This document shows, in pieces, positions 24,398-32,732 of a stretch of 64,000 nt of DNA. This stretch comes from Nitrospirota bacterium (GTDB taxonomy: Bacteria > Nitrospirota > Thermodesulfovibrionia > Thermodesulfovibrionales > UBA6898). The position numbers and the translations under genes are program-made. The stretch covers positions 1 to 64,000 of the forward strand of contig JAKAHR010000011.1 of the NCBI GenBank assembly GCA_021825365.1. The letters are read 5' to 3'. Below the pieces are notes generated by a model. That model was given only the letters and a program-made list of their open reading frames with translations, did not search any database and had not been told where the DNA came from. Numbering within the stretch: the stretch's first letter is position 1; every line of letters starts with the position of its first letter.

Positions 24398-25756
24398 ATG
24401 AAGTCTAAAGAACAGATCATAACCTTTGATCGTGCTATGACCCTTTCGAGGAATGAGTCTACGGAGTGGTTCGGGAGGCATGTCAACCATCCGCTGGCGA
24501 GTCTTCTCAGGCTGGGAAACGCTGACATGAGATTTTCGAGGGCAGAAGGAATCTATTTATATGATGAAGAGGGGCGGCGATATATGGACCTCACCGCCGG
24601 ATATGGCGCACTCAACCTCGGCCATAATCCGAAGGAGGTACTCGACGCTGTTCACGAATCGCAGAAACTTCCGGCAGTCCTGCTGGTCGGCTACAATCCG
24701 CTGATGGGTGCCCTGGGGAAGACGCTGGCTTCGCTCCTCCCCGGCGAGCTTTCAGTCGCAATAGTGGGGAGCGGCGGCGCCGAGGCGGTCGAAAATGCAA
24801 TGAAGACTGCCCGCGCCAGCACGGGCCGGAGGAAATTCGTATCGTGCGCAGGAGGATACCACGGCCTTTCCTTCGGTGCGCTGTCGGTCTGCGGATCCGA
24901 AAGGTTTCGAATGACGCTTGCGCCGCTACTTGAGCATTGTGCGTTGATCCCTTTCGGTGATCTTAATGCGCTCGAACAGGCGCTTCAGGGAAAGGAGGTA
25001 GCCGCCTTTCTTGTTGAACCAGTACAGGGGGAGGGAGGGGCTGTGGTGCCGCCGAAGGGATATCTGAAGGGTGCGGCCGAGTTGTGCAGGAAATTCGGTA
25101 CGTTACTGGTATTTGATGAAATCCAGACAGGATTTGGAAGAACCGGCAGGATGTTCGCCATGGAGCACGATGAAGTGGTCCCGGACATCGTCACTCTTTC
25201 GAAGTCCCTCGGCTCAGGAGTATCGCCTGTCAGCGCCTCGGTCACCACCGAAAAGATTTGGATGGCAGCCTTTGGCTCACGCGACAGATTCGATCTTACC
25301 ATATCCACCTTTGCGGGAAACCCGGCAGCGTGTGCTGCTGCACTCAAGACTATTGAGATCATGCAAAGAGATGACATCCCAGGACGTGCCCGGGCATTGG
25401 GAGACTATGCGAAGGGCAGACTGCAGGACCTCAAAAGGAAACACGAGTTGATCAAAGAGATCAGAGGCCAGGGATTAATGCTCGGAATCGAGCTTGAAAC
25501 CGCAGGCCTCTTCAGCGGAACGATGGCGCATAATTTGTCGGTTATGATTATGGGCGAATTATTGCATAAGCATCGCATTCTAACGTCTTATTATGACTTT
25601 AACCCAACCGTGATCAGGTTTGAGCCGCCCCTTATCGTGACTACTGAGCAGATTGATGAAGCCGTCGATGCCATTGACAAGGTGCTCTCAAGGGGAAAGA
25701 AGGCTATCGCGCTGTCTTTCGGAAGAACGGCCATCGGCAGACTACTGCACCACTGA
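24398..25756 (+). CDS. Class III PLP-dependent aminotransferase
   Basis: 452 residues of the acetylornithine/ornithine/putrescine aminotransferase group. Visible: DLTAGYGALNLGH, the phosphate-binding GSGGAEAVENAMK, the cofactor-ring LVFDEIQTGFGRTG, and the PLP lysine in TLSKSLGSG. The exact amino donor (ornithine, putrescine, lysine or a diaminopimelate-like compound) cannot be told. It follows fdhE by nine bases and so may share the transcript, with no obvious functional link. C-terminus carries about 20 basic-rich extra residues. Confidence 0.82.
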   Translation: MKSKEQIITFDRAMTLSRNESTEWFGRHVNHPLASLLRLGNADMRFSRAEGIYLYDEEGRRYMDLTAGYGALNLGHNPKEVLDAVHESQKLPAVLLVGYNPLMGALGKTLASLLPGELSVAIVGSGGAEAVENAMKTARASTGRRKFVSCAGGYHGLSFGALSVCGSERFRMTLAPLLEHCALIPFGDLNALEQALQGKEVAAFLVEPVQGEGGAVVPPKGYLKGAAELCRKFGTLLVFDEIQTGFGRTGRMFAMEHDEVVPDIVTLSKSLGSGVSPVSASVTTEKIWMAAFGSRDRFDLTISTFAGNPAACAAALKTIEIMQRDDIPGRARALGDYAKGRLQDLKRKHELIKEIRGQGLMLGIELETAGLFSGTMAHNLSVMIMGELLHKHRILTSYYDFNPTVIRFEPPLIVTTEQIDEAVDAIDKVLSRGKKAIALSFGRTAIGRLLHH

Positions 25757-25893
25757 TTCACGCAGCCAAAGGGGAGACGACAGAAGCAACATCTCTCTCA
25801 CCGCTGAAACTCCGTATGAGCGGACGACCTGGAAGGTCATCTCTTGCAGCTTATGAAACGCTCCCTTGTTATATGGATCAGGCGTCGCCGGCT

Positions 25894-27345
25894 CTATGCC
25901 CAGGGGGCCTCGCCCTTCAGAAAGTTGTTCATGTCCGTGGCGGCGCGCTTGCCTGCGCCCATGGCGCTGATCACCGTTGCCGCGCCCGTGACGATGTCGC
26001 CTCCGGCCCAGACCCGCTGTTTCTTCGTGCGTCCGGTTTCATTGTCCGCAACCGCCGTGCCGTGCCTCGTACGTTCGAGGCCGTCCGCATCCACGAAGAC
26101 CAGGGGGTTGGGACTCGTGCCCAATGCCATAATCACGGTGTCCATCTCCATCTCGAATTCGGACCCGGGGATGGTGACCGGCTTTCTCCTGCCCGAGGCG
26201 TCCGGCTCGCCCAGTTCCATCTTTACGCAGCGCAGGGTCTTTACGCGGCCCTTGTCATCGCCGATGATCTCGATGGGGTTCGTCAGGAGGTCGAAGATCA
26301 CACCCTCCTCCCTGGCGTGGTGATACTCCTCGGTCCGGGCCGGGATCTCATCGGCTGAACGGCGGTAGACGATATGGGCCTCGCCCGGCTCCCCTCCGGA
26401 CTGTCTCGCCTGGAGCGCCTGGAGCCGCAGGCTGCACCTGACCGCATCCATCGCAACATTGCCGCCGCCTACCACGGCTACCTTCTTCCCGATCTTTACC
26501 GGCGTGTCGAACTCGGGGAATTTGTAAGCCTTCATGAGGTTGACCCTCGTGAGAAACTCGTTGGCAGACATCACGCCATTGAGGTTTATCCCCGGTATCC
26601 TCATGAAAGAGGGGAGGCCTGCGCCTGTGCCGAGGAACACCGCATCGTAATCAGCGAGAAGTTCCTCCAGGGTGAAACTGCGGCCGATGATATGGTCCGT
26701 CTTTATATCGATGCCCAGGCATTCCACCGCGTAACTGATCTCGCCGTGGACCACGCCCTTGGGCAGCCTGAATTCGGGGATGCCGTACACGAGTACGCCG
26801 CCGGGACCATGGAGTGACTCGAACATGGTGATCTCGTGGCCCTGGCGGCCGAGGTCGACGGCGCAGGTGAGACCCGCAGGCCCGGAACCGACGACGGCGA
26901 CCCGCTTGCCGGTCCTGGGCGCCTTCACCAGGGGGCAGGTGCGGTTGGCCAGTTCATAATCTCCCACGAACCGCTCAAGTCTGCCGATGGCGACCGCCTC
27001 TCCCTTCTTTGTCAGGATGCAGCTGCCTTCGCACTGCACCTCCTGGGGGCAGACCCTCCCGCAGATTGCAGGGAGGTTGTTCTTTACCTTCATCCACTCG
27101 ACCGCCTTCACCATATCTCCCTCCCTGAGGGCCTTGATGAACTGCGGTATCATGACGCCCACGGGACAGCCCCTGGTGCACTTGGGCTCCTTGCACTGCA
27201 GGCACCTCTCCGCCTCGATGCGGGCGGTCTCTTCCGTATACCCGAGAGCGACCTCTTCGAAATTGCCCCGCCGGACGACCTGGTCCTGGTTGGGCATGTC
27301 GTGGCGCTTAATCTTCATCCGTTCCTTCTGGTTCAACTCGGCCAT
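25894..27345 (-). CDS. nfnB: NADH-dependent ferredoxin:NADP oxidoreductase, large subunit (NfnB / GltD-like)
   Basis: 483 residues. N-terminal iron-sulfur domain (CLQCKEPKCTRGCPVG, CGRVCPQEVQCEGSC), then two nucleotide-binding Rossmann motifs (VAVVGSGPAGLTCA, VAVVGGGNVAMDAV) typical of the GltD/NfnB family. Paired with NfnA it carries out flavin-based electron bifurcation, coupling NADPH oxidation to reduction of ferredoxin and NAD. A stand-alone glutamate synthase small subunit is the alternative, but the adjoining NfnA and lack of a large GltB subunit favour Nfn. Starts at the base where nfnA ends. Confidence 0.88.
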   Translation of the reverse strand: MAELNQKERMKIKRHDMPNQDQVVRRGNFEEVALGYTEETARIEAERCLQCKEPKCTRGCPVGVMIPQFIKALREGDMVKAVEWMKVKNNLPAICGRVCPQEVQCEGSCILTKKGEAVAIGRLERFVGDYELANRTCPLVKAPRTGKRVAVVGSGPAGLTCAVDLGRQGHEITMFESLHGPGGVLVYGIPEFRLPKGVVHGEISYAVECLGIDIKTDHIIGRSFTLEELLADYDAVFLGTGAGLPSFMRIPGINLNGVMSANEFLTRVNLMKAYKFPEFDTPVKIGKKVAVVGGGNVAMDAVRCSLRLQALQARQSGGEPGEAHIVYRRSADEIPARTEEYHHAREEGVIFDLLTNPIEIIGDDKGRVKTLRCVKMELGEPDASGRRKPVTIPGSEFEMEMDTVIMALGTSPNPLVFVDADGLERTRHGTAVADNETGRTKKQRVWAGGDIVTGAATVISAMGAGKRAATDMNNFLKGEAPWA

Positions 27346-28205
27346 TATTTCCCTCCCTCGACTGCGGCTTCAAGCTTGCATTTGTGGTCGTAGGCCTGCA
27401 TGGCGATCCGCTCTTCCTCACGGTAGAACTGGAGCCTGGAGAGCAGATTCTCCCAGTCTACCTTGTGGCCGTCGAATTCCGGACCGTCTACGCAGACGAA
27501 ACGGGCACCGTCATCGAGGAGCACGCGGCAGCCGCCGCACATTCCCGTGCCGTCTATCATGATGGTGTTGAGGCTGACTGTTGTGGGGACCTGGAAGGGC
27601 CTTGTCGCTGCTGCAACAAACTTCATCATGATGGCAGGGCCGATCGCCCAGACCCGGGAGATCTTTCTTCTTGCATCGCCCAGTATCTCCTTGAGAGGCT
27701 CGGTCACCACCGTCTTCCGTCCGTAGGACCCGTCGTCAGTGCAGACGATGAGCTCGTCCGACACTGCCTTCATCTTTTCTTCCCAGAAGAGGAGGTCACG
27801 GTTTCTGGCCCCGACAATCGATATCACCGTGTTGCCCGCTGCCTTCAGCTCTTTGGCGATAGGATAGATGGGGGCGATGCCGACGCCGCCGCCGACGCAG
27901 ACGACGGTACCGAAATTTTCGATATCAGTGGGATGTCCCAGGGGGCCGGCAAAGGACGCCACCGCGTCGCCGGGCTCCAGCTTTCCCAACTGTTTTGTTG
28001 ACTTGCCCACTTCCTGGAAGATAATCGTGATCAGCCCCGCATCGCGGTTGTAGTCCGCGATGGTCAGGGGGATCCTCTCTCCATGCTCATCGATTCGCAC
28101 GATGATGAACTGGCCGGCGCGTGCCTTTCGCGCAACGTGCGGGGCCTCGATATCCATCAGCTTCGTGACATCGCTGAGTACCTCTTTTCTGACGATCGTG
28201 TACAT
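27345..28205 (-). CDS. nfnA: NADH-dependent ferredoxin:NADP oxidoreductase, small subunit (NfnA)
   Basis: 286 residues of the ferredoxin-NADP reductase-like/dihydroorotate dehydrogenase K type. FAD-binding barrel (about 1-95, IPLTIADYN), NAD-binding part (VCVGGGVGIAPIYPI), and a C-terminal [2Fe-2S] cysteine set GTGMCGGCRVLL...RFVCVDGP. Forms NfnAB with the downstream gene. The ATG at 28205 (MYTIVRKEV) is preferred over one five codons earlier because GGAGGAAAAGC precedes it. Confidence 0.88.
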   Translation of the reverse strand: MYTIVRKEVLSDVTKLMDIEAPHVARKARAGQFIIVRIDEHGERIPLTIADYNRDAGLITIIFQEVGKSTKQLGKLEPGDAVASFAGPLGHPTDIENFGTVVCVGGGVGIAPIYPIAKELKAAGNTVISIVGARNRDLLFWEEKMKAVSDELIVCTDDGSYGRKTVVTEPLKEILGDARRKISRVWAIGPAIMMKFVAAATRPFQVPTTVSLNTIMIDGTGMCGGCRVLLDDGARFVCVDGPEFDGHKVDWENLLSRLQFYREEERIAMQAYDHKCKLEAAVEGGK

Positions 28206-28382
28206 GCTTTTCCTCCGCATTACTCTTCTTTTATTGTAGTACTTCTGTCAATCCATCTGCACGAGGCGCTGTACTTAATTATTAAAATAATTTATACTAT
28301 CATAAAAATATGGCATAAGCCAAGGATTATTTTTCAATCGGCCATTCCCCTGTAACAGGCTGATGGGAAAGGATTATTTGAG

Positions 28383-29027
28383 ATGGAAGAGCTCGTTCCC
28401 CTCAAGACGGTGCATGGAGAGGCAAAGGTCCGGGGCATCATAGCGGATCTCCTGCCTGCCGATGTCTGTGCAAGGGCGGCCGTGCGCTATGACAAAGGTC
28501 TCCGGGCCTATACCGTGCCCTCTTTCGGCATCGACTTCATCGCCTCCATGGAGAAAGACACGATAACCGGCGATTCCCCTCTCAGTCCGCTCTTCCTGTT
28601 GAAGTTCAAGGATTTTTTTACACTTCCCCTCCTGTGGTACCTTACGAGCGCAAAGGATATTCCTCCCACCGGAAGGCTTATCCGTCCCATCGATGTCAAG
28701 GGCGGACAGCGCTTCTTCAGCGGGACTCATGTTTTGCCCCTGGACCGGCTTGCCCAGACGTATGGAAGGGACAGGCAGCTGTTTCTGAAGAGGGGCCGGG
28801 AGCTCGGGGCTGAGGTGCTCGGCTTCGGTGATGCATCGATACGGTTGTATCCGCTGCCGCGGGTTCCGATAACGCTTATCCTCTGGATCGAGGATGAGGA
28901 GTTCCCCGCGCGCGTTGACCTGCTGTTTGATTCCACGATCGACATGCAGATCTCCCTTTCGGACATCATCTGGTCTCTGGCGGTGCTCACCTCCCTGGTG
29001 ATGCTGCAGGAAGACCTGACTCAATAG
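28383..29027 (+). CDS. DUF3786 domain protein
   Basis: 214 residues, soluble, with the DUF3786 pattern: YDKGLRAYTVPSFG near residue 40, PLLWYLTSAKDIPPTGRL in the middle, and FGDASIRLYPLPRVPI then a final helix. The family is recurrent in anaerobes and is often found beside corrinoid or CODH genes; its function is unknown. Two copies of a VKGG...F-type loop are consistent with a small-molecule fold, but no catalytic residues are evident. Ribosome site GGGAAAGGA lies about 12 bases upstream. Confidence 0.72.
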   Translation: MEELVPLKTVHGEAKVRGIIADLLPADVCARAAVRYDKGLRAYTVPSFGIDFIASMEKDTITGDSPLSPLFLLKFKDFFTLPLLWYLTSAKDIPPTGRLIRPIDVKGGQRFFSGTHVLPLDRLAQTYGRDRQLFLKRGRELGAEVLGFGDASIRLYPLPRVPITLILWIEDEEFPARVDLLFDSTIDMQISLSDIIWSLAVLTSLVMLQEDLTQ

Positions 29028-29268
29028 TTCCCGCCTCATTTGCAAACACCCGTTGGTCCTTCCCGGACAGGCGGAATGCGGCCTAATAAGTCAATAAAAT
29101 AATACAATAACCCTTGCCGGAATTTTTATGGTAAATTCTAAGACTCAAAAGTTACGACATATCGTTGTTGCGCATATCACCCTCAGTGATCTCTCCACGG
29201 CGGTATGAAACGGACGTAAAAGGCGCCTCTCCGGCGCGCAGCTCAGAGTCGACAAAGAAGGAGGTTGT

Positions 29269-29784
29269 ATGAAGGTAGACGATATACAGGTGGATGAGGT
29301 CATAGGAAGGGTCGGCAGGATCCTCTGCGAGCATGACAGAAAAAAGGGGATCCTCATTCACACCTTCCAGAAGATACAGGCAGACCACGGGTACCTGCCC
29401 GAGGACGTCCTGAGTCAGCTTGCCAAAAAACTTTCTTTGCCCCTGGCTGAAATATACAGTGTTGCCAGTTTTTACAAACAGTTCCATTTTTCTCCCCGGG
29501 GCAAGAAGGTCGTGCGGGTATGCATGGGGACAGCCTGCCACGTCAGGGGAGCGAAACAGGTGCTGACTGCCATCGAAAATGAGTTCGGGATAAAGGACGG
29601 CGAAACCACGCCTGACCTTGCGATGACCCTTGAGACCGTCGGCTGCGTCGGCTGCTGCGGCCTGGCACCTGTTGCGACTGTCAATGAAGACGTGGTGGGT
29701 GACATAGGCAAGAAGAAGCTGAATGATCTGATTACGTCCATAAAAGAGGAAGAGAGCCATGAGCAGATTGAACAGCGTAGATGA
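29269..29784 (+). CDS. NuoE/HydC-like [2Fe-2S] subunit
   Basis: 171 residues. N-terminal helical bundle (DHGYLPEDVLSQLAKK, IYSVASFYKQF) followed by a thioredoxin-like [2Fe-2S] domain with CMGTACHVRGA and CVGCCGLAPV, the four cluster cysteines. Equivalent to the 24-kDa subunit of complex I and of bifurcating hydrogenases or formate dehydrogenases. Its 26-base overlap with the NuoF-like gene shows tight coupling. Ribosome site AAGGAGG seven bases from ATG. Confidence 0.9.
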   Translation: MKVDDIQVDEVIGRVGRILCEHDRKKGILIHTFQKIQADHGYLPEDVLSQLAKKLSLPLAEIYSVASFYKQFHFSPRGKKVVRVCMGTACHVRGAKQVLTAIENEFGIKDGETTPDLAMTLETVGCVGCCGLAPVATVNEDVVGDIGKKKLNDLITSIKEEESHEQIEQRR

Positions 29785-32098
29785 ACTGAAGAAGCTGAGA
29801 GGCCGCCTGACGGAGGAGTCTTTCAGGCCGGACAGGAACAGGGTGCGCGTCTGCTGCGGGACCGCCTGCGTCGCCTCCGGGTCGAAGAAGGTGGTAAAGG
29901 AACTGGAGGAAGAGTCGTCGCGGCGCGGGATGGACCTCGAGATCGTCAAGACCGGCTGCCAGGGGCTGTGCCAAAAGGGCCCGGTGATGAAGGTCGAGCC
30001 GCACGGATATTTCTACCAGAAGGTCGGGGGAGGCGACGCCCGGGACCTTATCGCCCATACCTTCTCAGCGGGCACATCGGTGAGGTCTCTTCTGTACAGG
30101 GAATCCTTCATGTCCGATCCGATCGAAAAGGTCGAGAATGTCCCGTTCTACAAAAAACAGCTCAGGATAGCCCTGAGGAACAACGGCAGGATAGATCCCA
30201 ATGATATCCGGCATTATATCGCCGTCGGCGGCTATGCTGCCGCTGAGAAGATGCTTTCGGGCATGACTTCCGATCAGGTGATGAAGGAGATAGACAAGGC
30301 CAACCTCAGGGGAAGGGGCGGCGCCGGTTTCCCTGCCGGAAAGAAGTGGGCCCACTCGAACAGGTCGCCTGAGAAGACGCGTTTTATCATCGCCAACGGA
30401 GACGAGGGCGATCCCGGTGCCTTCATGGACAGGGCGATCATGGAGGGCGACCCCCACAGCCTGCTGGAGGGCATGCTCGTGAGCGCCTATGCGCTGAAGG
30501 CACACTACGGCTTCATCTACGTCAGGCACGAATATCCCCTGGCTGTGCAGAACCTCAAGACCGCCATAAGGCAGGCAGAGGAACTGGGCCTGCTGGGAGA
30601 AAACATACTCGGCTCCGGTTTTGATTTCATCGTCGACGTGCGCGAGGGCGCCGGCGCCTTCGTCTGCGGGGAGTCCACGGCCCTGGTGGCCTCCATAGAG
30701 GGTGACAGGGGTTACCCCAGGCCGCGGCCCCCGAGGCTTTCCGAGGCGGGAGGCGGTCTGTGGGGCTATCCAAGCAACCTCAACAACATCGAGACCTATG
30801 CCTGTGTACCGCCGATCATAGACAAGGGCGCTGACTGGTTCCTGGGCATCGGCACGCCTACCTCGCCGGGAACAAAGGTCTTTGCGCTGACCGGCAAGGT
30901 GAAGAATACCGGGCTCGTGGAGGTCCCGATGGGCACGCCGCTGCGGGAGATCATCTACGACATCGGAGGCGGAATCCTCGGGGACAAGGAGTTCAAGGCG
31001 ATCCAGACCGGCGGACCCTCGGGCGGGTGCATACCCGCAAGCCAGCTGGACCTGCCGGTTGACTTCGACTCCCTCACCAGGGTCGGCTCGATGATGGGCT
31101 CGGGCGGCATGGTCGTGCTCGACGAAGACACCTGCATGGTCGATGTTGCCAAGTACTTTCTGTCCTTTACCCAGGCGGAGTCCTGCGGCAAATGCCCTCC
31201 GTGCAGGGTCGGGACGTACCAGATGCTCCAGATCCTGCAGCGCATCACCGAGGGCAAGGGGGAGCACGGCGATATCCAGCGCCTCATCGAGCTGGGCAAG
31301 CTGATCCAGAAGGGGTCTCTCTGTGGTCTCGGCCAGAGCGCGCCCAACCCGGTGCTCAGCACGATCAAGTATTTCAGGCATGAATACGAAGAGCACATCT
31401 ATGACAACTACTGCAGGGCAAAGGTCTGCGGCGGCATGGGTGTCTTCCTCATCAACCAGGCGGAGTGTATCCGGTGCGGCCTCTGCAAGAAGGCCTGCGC
31501 CTTCGAGGCGGTGGTCGAGACGAAGGACATCTACATGATCGACCGGCAGTACTGCACCAAGTGCAAGGCCTGTTATAACGCCTGCCCCGTGGGCGCGGTG
31601 AAGATACGCAAGATGAGCGTCGTGAGGCTCGAGGAACAGTTCGGTATTCCTTCCGAGAAAATAGAAGTCCTTGAAAGGAGGGCGAGAATGCTGCTGAAGG
31701 ATGTTGTACAGTCAAAGCCCATGAAGATAGTGACCTGCAAGAAGGATTGCAAGCTGGCCGATGCCGTGACCATGATGGACGGCAACAATATCGGCTCGAT
31801 CCTTATTCTTGATGAAACGGAACAGCTGATCGGTATCTTTACCGAGAGGGATATCATGCACTGCTTTGCAAAGAAGGTTGCCATGAACGAAGAGGTGATG
31901 GGGAATGTCATGACCGGAAAGCCGATAACCCTCGACTCTTCTGTCGACATCAGCGTGGCGGTGCAGCTCATGTCCGAAAAGAAGATCAGGCATCTGCCGG
32001 TCACGGAAAACGAAAAGGTAATCGGCATGATCTCGTACCGGGATCTTGTTTCCTATCTCCTGCCCGAGGTCATTTATATGGCTGAGGACATATATTGA
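29759..32098 (+). CDS. NuoF/HydB-like NADH-binding flavoprotein with ferredoxin and CBS domains
   Basis: 779 residues. Order: thioredoxin-like [2Fe-2S] domain (1-105; CCGTACVASG, CQGLCQKGP); NuoF core with NADH/FMN sites (GRGGAGFPAGKKW, GAFVCGESTALVASIEG) and [4Fe-4S] CGKCPPCRVGT; two ferredoxin clusters (about 575-635; CIRCGLCKKAC, CTKCKACYNACPVG); then a CBS pair (about 650-775; TERDIMHCF, SYRDLVSYL). NuoF/HydB subunits oxidise or reduce NAD(H) and can bifurcate electrons. A CBS pair, which senses adenine nucleotides elsewhere, is an unusual addition. An in-frame ATG at 31688 with AGGAGGG upstream could also make the CBS part alone. Confidence 0.88.
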   Translation: MSRLNSVDELKKLRGRLTEESFRPDRNRVRVCCGTACVASGSKKVVKELEEESSRRGMDLEIVKTGCQGLCQKGPVMKVEPHGYFYQKVGGGDARDLIAHTFSAGTSVRSLLYRESFMSDPIEKVENVPFYKKQLRIALRNNGRIDPNDIRHYIAVGGYAAAEKMLSGMTSDQVMKEIDKANLRGRGGAGFPAGKKWAHSNRSPEKTRFIIANGDEGDPGAFMDRAIMEGDPHSLLEGMLVSAYALKAHYGFIYVRHEYPLAVQNLKTAIRQAEELGLLGENILGSGFDFIVDVREGAGAFVCGESTALVASIEGDRGYPRPRPPRLSEAGGGLWGYPSNLNNIETYACVPPIIDKGADWFLGIGTPTSPGTKVFALTGKVKNTGLVEVPMGTPLREIIYDIGGGILGDKEFKAIQTGGPSGGCIPASQLDLPVDFDSLTRVGSMMGSGGMVVLDEDTCMVDVAKYFLSFTQAESCGKCPPCRVGTYQMLQILQRITEGKGEHGDIQRLIELGKLIQKGSLCGLGQSAPNPVLSTIKYFRHEYEEHIYDNYCRAKVCGGMGVFLINQAECIRCGLCKKACAFEAVVETKDIYMIDRQYCTKCKACYNACPVGAVKIRKMSVVRLEEQFGIPSEKIEVLERRARMLLKDVVQSKPMKIVTCKKDCKLADAVTMMDGNNIGSILILDETEQLIGIFTERDIMHCFAKKVAMNEEVMGNVMTGKPITLDSSVDISVAVQLMSEKKIRHLPVTENEKVIGMISYRDLVSYLLPEVIYMAEDIY

Positions 32099-32106
32099 GG
32101 TAACCC

Positions 32107-32700
32107 ATGACAACGGAACAGATCAAGGAACTGAAAGTCGAAGACATAAAGGCGGCCGCAGGAGAGCGCGGCTGTCCGATGCAGCAGGCCCTCTACTTCG
32201 TGACGGAGTTTCTTTCCGGTCCCATGTGCGGGAGGTGCTTCCCCTGCGCCATGGGCAGCTATGAGGCGCGCATACGCCTTCAGCACCTGGTAGATGGCAA
32301 GGGATCCGATGCGGACGTCGCGGCCCTGAGGAGAATAGCGGAGGACATGGCCGAGGCGTCCTTCTGCAAGAAGGGGAAGGACACGGCGAAATTCATTCTC
32401 GACTGGATGGCCACAGACGTATTCGCTTCGCACGCGGCCGGCACCTGCCCGGACATGTCCTGTACCGGTCTTATCGAGTACCGCATCATCCCTGAGGCAT
32501 GCACCTCTTGCGGAGACTGCAAGGATGTCTGCGCTTATTCCGCGATTCACGGCGAGAAACGCAAACCCTTCAGGAGCGGGTATCATCCGTTCGAGATCCG
32601 CCAGAAGAAATGCACCAAGTGCGGCGAGTGCATCAAGGTGTGTCCGACGCAGGCGATAATCCGTACCGCCGCTGCGGCGAAGACGGCAGTCCATGTATAG
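32107..32700 (+). CDS. NuoF-tail iron-sulfur domain plus 2x[4Fe-4S] ferredoxin protein
   Basis: 197 residues. The first 110 resemble the C-terminal [4Fe-4S] helical domain of NuoF (CGRCFPCAMGSYE... SFCKKGKDTA), without the flavin or NADH domains. The rest is a two-cluster ferredoxin (CTSCGDCKDVC, CTKCGECIKVCPTQ). It duplicates the electron-exit part of its neighbour and is probably a bridging electron carrier to ferredoxin or to the NuoG-like subunit. Nine bases after the NuoF gene. Confidence 0.82.
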   Translation: MTTEQIKELKVEDIKAAAGERGCPMQQALYFVTEFLSGPMCGRCFPCAMGSYEARIRLQHLVDGKGSDADVAALRRIAEDMAEASFCKKGKDTAKFILDWMATDVFASHAAGTCPDMSCTGLIEYRIIPEACTSCGDCKDVCAYSAIHGEKRKPFRSGYHPFEIRQKKCTKCGECIKVCPTQAIIRTAAAAKTAVHV

Positions 32701-32732
32701 TCATCAAGCTTATTTACTACACGGAGGTTTTC

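Noticed and set aside
30065-31396. 443-codon minus-strand frame inside the NuoF-like gene
   Set aside because: Antisense shadow; the plus strand encodes clear NuoF motifs.
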